DNA of 5,642 nt from assembly GCA_012521935.1 (NCBI GenBank), contig JAAYLJ010000040.1, forward strand, positions 1-5,642, in the 5' to 3' direction. The notes below the pieces were generated by a model, which was not told the origin of the DNA, searched no databases, and saw nothing but the letters and a program-made list of their open reading frames with translations. The stretch is from Campylobacteraceae bacterium. GTDB lineage: Bacteria; Campylobacterota; Campylobacteria; Campylobacterales; Campylobacteraceae. Positions 1 to 5,642 of this stretch are shown here, one piece after another (position 1 is the stretch's first letter; every line of letters starts with the position of its first letter). Position numbers and translations under genes: made by a program.

Positions 1-1965
1 CCCAAACATACTCTCAGTTCTTTTATGCCAAATGATGGCTTGATTTAATCTATCTTGAAAAAGGTATCTATTTGGAAGTTTAGTTAATGCGTCATGATGG
101 GCTAGTTGTAGCAGCCTCTCCTCCTCTTTTTTCTCTTTAGAAATATCACTATATATGGCAACAAAATAGCTAATCTCTCCAGAATTATCTCTAATGACAC
201 TTATGCTCACCCTCTCAGGAGTTATGGAGTTATTTTTATTTCTATTGTACATCTCTCCTCTCCATGAGCCCGAAAAAAGTAGGATTTTCCAAAGTCTTTC
301 ATAGTAATCTTCATCATGCTTTCCACTCTTTCTAATTCGTGGATTTTTTCCAAAAACTTCCTCTTTTGAAAAACCTGTCATCTGCATAAAAGCCCTATTT
401 ACAGCGATTATATTTACTTTTGAATCAGCAACCAAAACTCCCTCAGAAGTAGTTTCAAATACTTTTGCAAAAAGCTTAATCTCCTTTTGGTAATGTTTTT
501 CTTCCGTAATATCACTAACATATCCAACCATTCTAATGGCTTTTGCACTACTATCATAGAGTGCTTTGCCTCTAACTCTAACCCAAACTCTTCTATTTTT
601 TAAGGCATGTTCTACTACAAAATTGGATGATTTTTTATCTAAATGCTTTCTTAACTCTTCATTTACTTTTGCAATATTTGAGCTATAAACTAATCCAAGC
701 CAGTGGTTTAAAGTGTCGATATTTTCATAAGTTTTATAACCCATAATCTCCTTCCATCTTCTTGAGAAGAAGACTTTATCGCTTTTAATATCCCAATCCC
801 AAAGCCCTTCATTTGCCCCATCAAGCGCAAGTTCATATCTTTGTTTCCAGTACTGTAAATTTTTATGCAAAAGCTCAAACTCTGAAATGTCATAAAAAAC
901 AGCAATTGAGCCAATAATGTTTTTATCTTTATCATATATTCTTTTGCTTTGAAAACGAACTTTTTTAAGCACTCCATTATCAAATGGAAGCATCATCTCT
1001 TCTTTATGAGAAAGTGGAAGCTGTCTAAAAATCTCTAAAACACTCTTTTTTGAAGAGCCAATCTCTTTTTCAAAAGATTTATTATAGTTACTAGAAAAAT
1101 TTTTTATACTTTTATAATATATTGGCAGTGGTAAGTTTTCAAAAAGTTGCTCAAATGGGATTTGTGCTCTACTTTTAGAAGTGGGCATAGTAAAGGCTTG
1201 GCTAGAGACTAAAAATGCCATGATAAATGCTACTATGGTAAATAAAGAGCCATGAATTGGCGCTTGTGTGAAGATGAATTGTTCTAAATATATATGCTTT
1301 ACAGATAAAATCCCAAGCACAGCCATGCCAGCAGATGCGCCAATAATGCCAAATCTTTTTGCTAAAAAAAGCAAAGGTAACAAAAGCAAAAACTCCACTC
1401 CATCTAAAAATGGAACTTTTGCAATCTTCGCTAAATATATAACCACGCCCATTAAACCTAGCCAAAAAAACATCTCTACATTAAGCTCTTTAATTAGGCT
1501 AATTTTAGACATTGTAATAAAAAATGGAGTAAAAGCAACTATATATGCTAAAAAAATGATGAAAACTTCTTCTAGCTTCAAAGATTCTAAAAACATATTA
1601 GGAAAAATACTTAAAATAGCCGCAGCTATCGCAGAGCCCACAAAAAAAGTTATGGTATTGCCAAAATCTTTAAACTCTAAATTTTTATCGTAAAACTTAA
1701 TAAGAAAACTACTAATTATGCCCGCAAAGATAATAATAGTTGCTTTAGATAGTGCAATAAAAAGAGCTGAATATGATAAGAACCCCACAAATAAACCAGC
1801 CCACACAAAAAACACAATTGGCAGCCCTAGAGTTAAAATAGCAGCAATGGATGCACCAATGGCAATGCAAGGGGTTTTTACCCAAATAAGAGCCATTAAA
1901 ATAAGTATTATTAATAGGGCTTTAAAGTAAAAAGAGGAGAAGGTTTTGGAAAAATAGTGCTGCAT
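1..1965 (-). CDS. MASE1-PAS-PAS-PAS-GGDEF membrane sensor, probable diguanylate cyclase (3' end outside window)
   Basis: The minus-strand frame is open without a stop for 655 codons and leaves the window before its end. Residues 1-258 are very hydrophobic, with several membrane spans (for example 16-29, 40-63, 105-121, 134-151, 207-222 and 239-258). The stretch around PLLFLAKRFGIIGAS (197-211) looks like MASE1, an integral-membrane sensory domain. Three PAS regions follow: a weak one at about 271-360, a second at about 372-490 (LALDGANEGLWDWD, ending in VSDITEEK), and a third at about 497-612 (ETTSEGVLVAD, ending in YSDISKEK). The GGDEF domain begins near 618 with HHDALTKLPNR. Its GGDEF signature and any EAL domain would lie beyond the edge, so cyclase activity is inferred. 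The ATG is chosen because AGGA sits 7 bases upstream (1973-1976) and an in-frame TAG lies five codons upstream. The likely role is to couple a ligand or redox signal at the inner membrane to cyclic-di-GMP level. Confidence 0.9.
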   Translation of the reverse strand, partial: MQHYFSKTFSSFYFKALLIILILMALIWVKTPCIAIGASIAAILTLGLPIVFFVWAGLFVGFLSYSALFIALSKATIIIFAGIISSFLIKFYDKNLEFKDFGNTITFFVGSAIAAAILSIFPNMFLESLKLEEVFIIFLAYIVAFTPFFITMSKISLIKELNVEMFFWLGLMGVVIYLAKIAKVPFLDGVEFLLLLPLLFLAKRFGIIGASAGMAVLGILSVKHIYLEQFIFTQAPIHGSLFTIVAFIMAFLVSSQAFTMPTSKSRAQIPFEQLFENLPLPIYYKSIKNFSSNYNKSFEKEIGSSKKSVLEIFRQLPLSHKEEMMLPFDNGVLKKVRFQSKRIYDKDKNIIGSIAVFYDISEFELLHKNLQYWKQRYELALDGANEGLWDWDIKSDKVFFSRRWKEIMGYKTYENIDTLNHWLGLVYSSNIAKVNEELRKHLDKKSSNFVVEHALKNRRVWVRVRGKALYDSSAKAIRMVGYVSDITEEKHYQKEIKLFAKVFETTSEGVLVADSKVNIIAVNRAFMQMTGFSKEEVFGKNPRIRKSGKHDEDYYERLWKILLFSGSWRGEMYNRNKNNSITPERVSISVIRDNSGEISYFVAIYSDISKEKKEEERLLQLAHHDALTKLPNRYLFQDRLNQAIIWHKRTESMFG

Positions 1966-1994
1966 AACTCTTTCCTAAAATAGTGTTCAAAAGA

Positions 1995-2000
1995 ATTATA
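1995..2000 (-). promoter_or_regulatory. Probable -10 box of the MASE1-PAS-GGDEF gene
   Basis: The minus strand reads TAGGTATAATTC here, with a perfect TATAAT. Transcription would begin near 1988, leaving a leader of about 22 bases that contains the AGGA ribosome binding site. No recognisable -35 box is seen 16-18 bases upstream, which is common in Campylobacterota. The same core, TAGGTATAAT, precedes the dsbC-like gene. Confidence 0.6.
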
Positions 2001-2033
2001 CCTACCATTTCTCATTATTTTATTAAGTAGTAT

Positions 2034-2073
2034 TACAATAAGGGCAAAAAATAGCTTAAAATGCCCTTATGTA
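2034..2073 (-). terminator. Hairpin downstream of the dsbC-like gene, probable terminator
   Basis: ATAAGGGCA and TGCCCTTAT form a perfect 9-base-pair stem (2038-2046 with 2062-2070) around a 15-base A/T-rich loop. Three more pairs (TAC with GTA) extend it past a single-base bulge at 2037. It starts about 11 bases after the stop codon of the dsbC-like gene and lies before the promoter of the next minus-strand gene, as expected for a terminator. The usual run of U after the stem is missing on either strand, so it may be a weak terminator or an mRNA-stabilising 3' stem. Confidence 0.55.
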
Positions 2074-2083
2074 TTAAAAAATC

Positions 2084-2797
2084 TTATTTCAACAATACTG
2101 ATTCTTCTACCATGAAAGGTACGCCTCTTAGGCCTCCTTGGAGATATTTTCTTCTTAATTTATGCATATTAGAAACTGCATCTTCTGAAACTTTTTCTTC
2201 TATAATTATATTTTCATCAAAGTACTTTTTTAGGATTTTTATCTTTTCACTATCATTTTTTGCGCTTGTTGTCTCTTTGTAAATGAGATGGCTTTTCTCT
2301 AAAGATGATTTATCATGAACTGGAGTTAAAATCATCTTAATATTAACCTCTTCTAATCTTTTTTCTACATTCTCAAGCTCACTTCTACAGTAAGGGCACT
2401 CTGGATCAGAAAAAACAACTAAAGTTTTTTTACCGCTATCATTTCCTAAAGAGATAATATTTTTGCTATCTTCTTGTTTGTATATTTTTGCTAAATTTTT
2501 CTCAATTTGCGACTGCTCAAGTGCTTGTTTCATCGAAACACCAGAGTCAAGCTCAATAATATCTGGAAACATTAACCCATCTTTTACAAAAAGCGTAATA
2601 TCTTGACTTTGAGTGCCATCACTTAAAGATGCTTGAACCATGTCAAACCCTTCATGTCCCTCTATCTTTTGACGCTCTGTAACGCTAATGGTAATATTTT
2701 CAGGAACTTGAGCCTTAAAATAGGAGATGATTTGCTCATCGGTAGCTGCAAATAGCGATGAGGCCATCAGTAGCGCTGCAATGCTTAATTGTCTCAT
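2084..2797 (-). CDS. Periplasmic DsbC/DsbG-like thioredoxin-fold protein, putative disulfide isomerase or reductase
   Basis: This is a 237-residue protein with a signal peptide at about 1-18 (MRQLSIAALLMASSLFA). Next comes an N-terminal region resembling the DsbC dimerisation domain (about 20-105), a helical linker, and a thioredoxin fold starting near 124. The active site is CPYC (134-137) in VVFSDPECPYC, and the cis-proline is probably P227 in RGVPFMV. DsbC-family proteins rearrange or reduce disulfides in exported proteins. The ATG at 2797 is preferred over an in-frame TTG at 2812 because AAAGG (2805-2809) lies 7 bases before it, the signal peptide starts there, and the predicted transcription start (about 2821) leaves almost no leader for the TTG. 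Oddly, only about ten residues follow the cis-proline, whereas DsbC has about thirty, so the last strand and helix seem absent. The gene stands alone between a promoter and a hairpin. The family call is solid; the exact reaction is not. Confidence 0.85.
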   Translation of the reverse strand: MRQLSIAALLMASSLFAATDEQIISYFKAQVPENITISVTERQKIEGHEGFDMVQASLSDGTQSQDITLFVKDGLMFPDIIELDSGVSMKQALEQSQIEKNLAKIYKQEDSKNIISLGNDSGKKTLVVFSDPECPYCRSELENVEKRLEEVNIKMILTPVHDKSSLEKSHLIYKETTSAKNDSEKIKILKKYFDENIIIEEKVSEDAVSNMHKLRRKYLQGGLRGVPFMVEESVLLK

Positions 2798-2827
2798 AAA
2801 ATAACCTTTCAACTATAAATTTGTGTT

Positions 2828-2833
2828 ATTATA
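2828..2833 (-). promoter_or_regulatory. Probable -10 box of the dsbC-like gene
   Basis: The minus strand reads GGCTAGGTATAATAAC, with a perfect TATAAT. Transcription from about 2821 gives a 23-base leader carrying AAAGG before the ATG at 2797. No good -35 box is seen. On the plus strand, the overlapping bases TATTAT (2827-2832) could serve the divergent small gene, but that is weaker. Confidence 0.6.
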
Positions 2834-2866
2834 CCTAGCCAATGTAAACTGAAGATAAATCAAAAA

Positions 2867-2872
2867 GAGAGG
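2867..2872 (+). promoter_or_regulatory. Ribosome binding site that fixes a TTG start
   Basis: GAGAGG sits 5 bases before the TTG at 2878. The first in-frame ATG is eight codons further on and has no comparable site, so the TTG is taken as the start. Confidence 0.65.
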
Positions 2873-2877
2873 TCATT

Positions 2878-3087
2878 TTGGAAAATTTAACAAAAAAAGA
2901 GATGGTTGAAAAAATAGCTAAACTCATAGAGTCTGATCCAAATGCAATCCCGCTTTCTTATGCTGTTTTAGAGATTTTAGACAAAGAAGAGTTAGAAAAA
3001 ATATTGTTAAATCTTTTAGAAAATAAAAAAAGTCGTGATTTTAGCCCATTTTATGATGAAATTGCTATTAATTGTAAAAAAGATTGA
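2878..3087 (+). CDS. Small unknown protein, 69 residues
   Basis: I do not recognise this family. The protein is soluble and mostly helical in appearance, rich in Lys, Glu and Leu. It has one likely amphipathic helix at about 5-18 (KKEMVEKIAKLIES), a second at about 26-48 (ending EELEKILLNLLEN), and a more irregular tail with one Cys near the end. It has no signal peptide or membrane segment. The TTG start is supported by GAGAGG five bases upstream. The gene diverges from the dsbC-like gene and lies 45 bases before the next plus-strand gene with no terminator between, so it may lead the transcript that ends with crcB. The strong ribosome binding site and biased composition argue that it is a real gene; its function is unknown. 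Confidence 0.7.
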   Translation: MENLTKKEMVEKIAKLIESDPNAIPLSYAVLEILDKEELEKILLNLLENKKSRDFSPFYDEIAINCKKD

Positions 3088-3132
3088 CAAACAATAAAGA
3101 AGATTTAATTTTATATATCATAATATAGTTTT

Positions 3133-3657
3133 ATGAAAAAAATAGTTTTGCACACATTTCTTTTTTTAGTATTAGCACTTTTTATACTCTCAGCCTACAA
3201 AGAAGCAACAAGTAGTGGGGCAAAATCTACTAGACTACCTTGCTACAAGGGCTTAACAGTTTTTGAAAAAGTTCATAGCGAGTCTTTATTGAAAAAGATA
3301 GACAAAAAAGCTAATAAAAGTGCTGAAATATCTTTTGTTCCTAGTAAATATAAAAGTCCTGAACTATTTGATATTGTTAAAAAAGAAGATATCTCTTTAA
3401 TGGCACAAAAAGAGTTAAATGCTACTTTTCAAAAGAAAAACCCGCTTCACATTAAACTCATGGTTTTAGAAAATGACAAGCTTGATCCAGGGAAGAAAAA
3501 TGAGGAAGCTAAAAAGTTTTTAGGATATATTCGCGCGTCTTATTACTATGAAAATTCACTCATCTATCAAGTTCAAGTAGATTTTTTAACTCACGATAAA
3601 ATAGCCTCTACTCTTAAGTGCATAGAGCAGTCATTTGGCACTCTTTTAAGAAAATAG
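3133..3657 (+). CDS. Exported or membrane-anchored unknown protein with two cysteines
   Basis: This is a 174-residue protein of unrecognised family. The N-terminus is a classic export signal or single anchor: MKK, then a hydrophobic core at about 4-21 (IVLHTFLFLVLALFILSA). There is no lipobox cysteine after it, so it is not an evident lipoprotein. The rest is Lys-rich and soluble, with a probable strand-rich part at about 104-155 (HIKLMVLEND, YIRASYYYEN, LIYQVQVDFLT). Only two cysteines occur, C37 and C163, which could form a disulfide in the periplasm. The ATG is the first possible start, since an in-frame TAA lies four codons upstream, but no clear ribosome binding site precedes it. Its TAG stop is followed immediately by the crcB ATG, so the two genes are almost certainly cotranscribed and translationally coupled. 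A role linked to fluoride export is only a guess from position. Confidence 0.8.
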   Translation: MKKIVLHTFLFLVLALFILSAYKEATSSGAKSTRLPCYKGLTVFEKVHSESLLKKIDKKANKSAEISFVPSKYKSPELFDIVKKEDISLMAQKELNATFQKKNPLHIKLMVLENDKLDPGKKNEEAKKFLGYIRASYYYENSLIYQVQVDFLTHDKIASTLKCIEQSFGTLLRK

Positions 3658-4041
3658 ATGGCACTAAATTGGAGTTATATTTTAGTTATTGGTATTGGTG
3701 GTTTTATAGGCTCAATTTTTAGGGCAATAGCGGTTGACTTTTCAAATAAATATTATGAAAATGAGTTTGCTTTTGGAATACTTTTTGTAAATATTGTAGG
3801 TTCATTTCTCATTGGGCTTTTATATGCTTATTTTCTAAACAGTGGTTCGTCGGAGCTTTTAAAGGCTTTTTTAATTGTTGGATTTCTAGGGGCTCTCACT
3901 ACCTTTTCAACCTTTGCGCTTGATAATTATATATATTTAAATAGTTCACTCATGCTAGCTATTGTAAATATGGCTTTAAATCTGTTTGGAACTTTGCTTG
4001 CAGTGATAGCTGGCGTTAAAATTTATGAGTTATTCGCTTAA
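3658..4041 (+). CDS. crcB: Fluc/CrcB fluoride ion channel
   Basis: This is a 127-residue, four-span membrane protein of the CrcB/Fluc family, which forms antiparallel dimers in the inner membrane and lets fluoride leave the cell. The hallmarks appear in order: GGFIGSIFR (14-22, with the conserved Arg), FGILFVNIVGSFLIG (39-53, with the pore Asn45), GFLGALTTFSTF (75-86, with the TT sodium-site motif and the two Phe-box residues), and N108 to G119 in the last span. The length is typical for the family. The start codon abuts the previous stop (TAGATG) with only a weak purine stretch upstream, so translation probably depends on ribosomes finishing the upstream gene. No fluoride riboswitch pattern was seen directly before it. 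A single gene implies a homodimer unless a second copy lies elsewhere. Confidence 0.95.
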   Translation: MALNWSYILVIGIGGFIGSIFRAIAVDFSNKYYENEFAFGILFVNIVGSFLIGLLYAYFLNSGSSELLKAFLIVGFLGALTTFSTFALDNYIYLNSSLMLAIVNMALNLFGTLLAVIAGVKIYELFA

Positions 4042-4052
4042 GCTACTAAATG

Positions 4053-4058
4053 TATATA
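4053..4058 (+). promoter_or_regulatory. Possible -10 box for the dam operon
   Basis: TATATA (in TGTATATAAAG) lies in the 27-base gap after crcB. A start near 4065 would give a 46-base leader to the ATG at 4111. The match is modest in an AT-rich stretch. There is no terminator after crcB, so read-through into dam is equally possible. Confidence 0.3.
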
Positions 4059-4110
4059 AAGCAGCATCATGATAACATCGATAAGTTTTTTAAAAGAAGA
4101 GATAAAAGTA

Positions 4111-4989
4111 ATGACTGCACAAATAGATACTTTTCAAAATAAAGATTTTAAACCGTTCATTAAATGGGTTGGCGGTAAAAGGGGGCTTTTGTCTCAAATT
4201 ATTCCTCTTTTGCCTAAAAAATTTAATAACTATTTTGAGCCGTTTGTTGGGGGCGGAGCTCTATTTTTTGAACTATATTCTCTAGGGCTTTTGGAGGATA
4301 AGAATATTTATCTATTTGATATAAATAGTGAACTTATCAATACATACATTACCGTTAGAGATTACCCACTAGAGCTCATCGAAAAACTAGAGAGCTTTAA
4401 AAAATCTCACTCAAAAGAATTTTATTATGAGGTTAGAGCTTGGGATAGAAAAAAAGATTTTTTAGAAAGAAGCAAAGTACAAAGAGCTTCAAGATTTATA
4501 TATCTGAATAAAACCTGTTTTAATGGACTTTATAGAGTGAACAGTAAAGGGGAAAATAATGTTCCTATGGGTAGTTATAAAAACCCAAATATTTGTGATG
4601 TAGAAGCTATATTAAATGCTAACAAGGCACTACAAGGCGTAACTGTTTTAAATACGAGTTATAAAGATGTTTTGAAGTATGCTACAAGTGGCGATCTAGT
4701 CTATTTTGATCCACCTTATTATCCTCTAACAGAAACCGCAAATTTTACATCATATAGTGAAAATGAATTTTTAGATAAAGAGCAAATCGAGCTTTTTAAA
4801 GTTTTTGGCGAACTTTCAAATAGAAACTGTAGCGTTTATCATAGTAATTCTGATACGGATTTTATAAAACATCTTTATAAAAATTATGAGACAATAGAGA
4901 TATTCGCAAATAGGTTTATAAATAGTAAAAGTAGTGGTAGAGGGAAGATTAATGAATTATTAATTATAAATAAAGATAAGGAGTTATGA
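4111..4989 (+). CDS. dam: Dam/DpnM-type DNA adenine-N6 methyltransferase, predicted GATC-specific
   Basis: This is a 292-residue class-alpha (D12) methyltransferase that moves a methyl group from S-adenosylmethionine to adenine N6. Motif X is FIKWVGGKR (16-24), motif I is FEPFVGGG (42-49), motif II is DINSELI (70-76) and catalytic motif IV is DPPY (200-203). The recognition region around NGLYRVNSKGENNVPMGSYK (138-157) and the ending SKSSGRGKINELLI (272-285) closely follow Dam and DpnM, both of which modify GATC, so that target is predicted. All catalytic motifs are intact. An in-frame ATG at 4069 would add 14 residues. The ATG at 4111 is preferred because GAAGAG (4096-4101) precedes it, the length fits DpnM, and 4069 lacks a ribosome binding site. 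The DUF262 gene starts one base after the stop, so the pair forms an operon. It could be a restriction-modification methylase, a defence component, or an orphan Dam. Confidence 0.93.
   Translation: MTAQIDTFQNKDFKPFIKWVGGKRGLLSQIIPLLPKKFNNYFEPFVGGGALFFELYSLGLLEDKNIYLFDINSELINTYITVRDYPLELIEKLESFKKSHSKEFYYEVRAWDRKKDFLERSKVQRASRFIYLNKTCFNGLYRVNSKGENNVPMGSYKNPNICDVEAILNANKALQGVTVLNTSYKDVLKYATSGDLVYFDPPYYPLTETANFTSYSENEFLDKEQIELFKVFGELSNRNCSVYHSNSDTDFIKHLYKNYETIEIFANRFINSKSSGRGKINELLIINKDKEL
4978..4983 (+). promoter_or_regulatory. Ribosome binding site that fixes a GTG start
   Basis: A perfect AAGGAG lies inside the last codons of dam, 7 bases before the GTG at 4991. An ATG at 4986 opens only a two-codon frame. 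The GTG is therefore the start of the DUF262 gene. Confidence 0.8.
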
Positions 4990-4990
4990 A

Positions 4991-5642
4991 GTGAAAGAGT
5001 TGAATAATAGGCTATTTATTTCTGGAGAGAGCATACAAGAACTGTATAATTGGTATAGTAAAAAAACATTAATTGTTAATAGACTATATCAGCGAAAATT
5101 AGTGTGGACATTAAATGAAAAACAAAAACTTATAGATACTATATCTAGAGACTATCCAATACCATTATTTTTACTAGCAGAAATGAGTGATGGTAAAAAT
5201 GAAATTATTGATGGTATGCAAAGATTTTCTTCTATATTTCATTTTATAGAAAACGATTTTAGCTTTAATGGAAAATTTTTTGATTTAGAAACGCTAGCAA
5301 CAACAAACACATTAAAAAAAGAAGGTATTCTTGTACAAAAAGAACCTATTTTAGATAGAGAAATTTGTACTAAAATTGCAAACTATAAACTAGCTATTTC
5401 TATATATAAAAAAGACAATAATGAAATAATAAATGATATTTTTAGTAGAATAAATTCTTACGGAAAAAAACTTTCAAGACAAGAAATAAGGCAAGTTGGA
5501 ACCACTGAAGAGTTTCCAGAACTTGTGAAATCAATTGCTGTAAAAATTAGAGGTGATGTAAGTCATAGTAATATTTTAGAATTAAACAAGATGAAAAATA
5601 TTAGCATTGATATGGAAGATGGTACAAATAACACTATTAGGG
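4991..5642 (+). CDS. DUF262-domain protein (GmrS/ParB-like NTPase fold), 3' end outside window
   Basis: The frame is open for 217 codons from a GTG with a perfect AAGGAG upstream, and runs off the right edge. The DUF262 pattern is clear: YQRKLVW (33-39), a helix followed by YPIPLFLL (55-62), IIDGMQRFSSI (72-82), and FSRINSYGKKLSRQEIR (151-167). In characterised relatives (GmrS, BrxU, SspE) this domain binds and hydrolyses nucleotides through the DGQQR motif, and a DUF1524 HNH nuclease domain or partner cuts DNA. Here the motif reads DGMQR. Any nuclease domain would lie beyond the window. The gene starts one base after dam, so the two are co-expressed. Its GC content (about 25% over 5041-5640) is lower than that of dam (about 32% over 4141-4740), which hints at a different origin. 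The family call is firm; a defence role is inferred. Confidence 0.88.
   Translation, partial: MKELNNRLFISGESIQELYNWYSKKTLIVNRLYQRKLVWTLNEKQKLIDTISRDYPIPLFLLAEMSDGKNEIIDGMQRFSSIFHFIENDFSFNGKFFDLETLATTNTLKKEGILVQKEPILDREICTKIANYKLAISIYKKDNNEIINDIFSRINSYGKKLSRQEIRQVGTTEEFPELVKSIAVKIRGDVSHSNILELNKMKNISIDMEDGTNNTIR

Noticed and set aside
708..983. A 91-codon minus-strand frame
   Set aside because: It overlaps the PAS coding region of the large gene in another frame; the PAS translation is clearly the real one.
1202..1930. Open frames on the plus strand (1268-1693, 1718-1930) and a further minus-strand frame at 1202-1465
   Set aside because: They lie wholly inside the MASE1 region of the large minus-strand gene, have no ribosome binding sites that fit, and their translations are low-complexity Lys/Ile-rich.
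2061..2282. A 73-codon plus-strand frame
   Set aside because: It is antisense to the C-terminus of the dsbC-like gene and starts inside the hairpin stem; nothing supports translation.
2798..2812. Longer dsbC-like start at the TTG at 2812
   Set aside because: It would place five residues before the signal peptide, bury the AAAGG site inside the coding region, and leave almost no leader from the predicted promoter.
3600..3660. Fluoride riboswitch before crcB
   Set aside because: No matching conserved pattern was seen, and the bases before crcB are coding sequence of the upstream gene.
4069..4110. Longer dam start at the ATG at 4069
   Set aside because: There is no convincing ribosome binding site, and the extra 14 residues go beyond the usual N-terminus of Dam/DpnM proteins. 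It cannot be fully excluded.

Overview
This is an AT-rich window (about 32% GC in the dam gene, hand-counted) whose gene content and style suggest a member of the Campylobacterota, of the Sulfurimonas/Sulfuricurvum kind. Pointers are the tightly packed short genes, the TATAAT boxes without a clear -35, TTG/GTG starts backed by good ribosome binding sites, and a large multi-PAS GGDEF sensor. The organism call is inference; no rRNA or other marker gene is present.

Left half, minus strand (1-2797). A membrane-bound MASE1-PAS-PAS-PAS-GGDEF signalling protein fills 1-1965 and runs off the left edge just after its GGDEF domain begins. Upstream of it is a periplasmic DsbC-like thioredoxin-fold protein (2084-2797) with a CPYC active site and an unusually short C-terminus. 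The two genes are separated by a hairpin (2034-2073) and each has its own TATAAT box. The two boxes share the ten-base core TAGGTATAAT.

Middle, plus strand (2878-4041). Diverging from the dsbC-like gene are a 69-residue unknown protein with a TTG start, a 174-residue exported or membrane-anchored unknown protein with two cysteines, and crcB, a Fluc-type fluoride channel whose ATG directly follows the previous stop codon. The last two almost certainly share a transcript, and the first probably joins them.

Right end, plus strand (4111-5642). A Dam/DpnM-type N6-adenine methyltransferase, predicted to modify GATC, is followed one base later by a DUF262 (GmrS/ParB-like NTPase fold) protein that runs off the right edge. 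The DUF262 gene is clearly AT-richer (about 25% GC) than the methyltransferase gene. GATC itself is scarce in the window: 5 sites, against roughly 16 expected from base composition. Together these make the right end a candidate restriction or other defence module that continues outside the window. It is the most interesting part.

No tRNA, rRNA, CRISPR array, insertion sequence or attachment site was seen.
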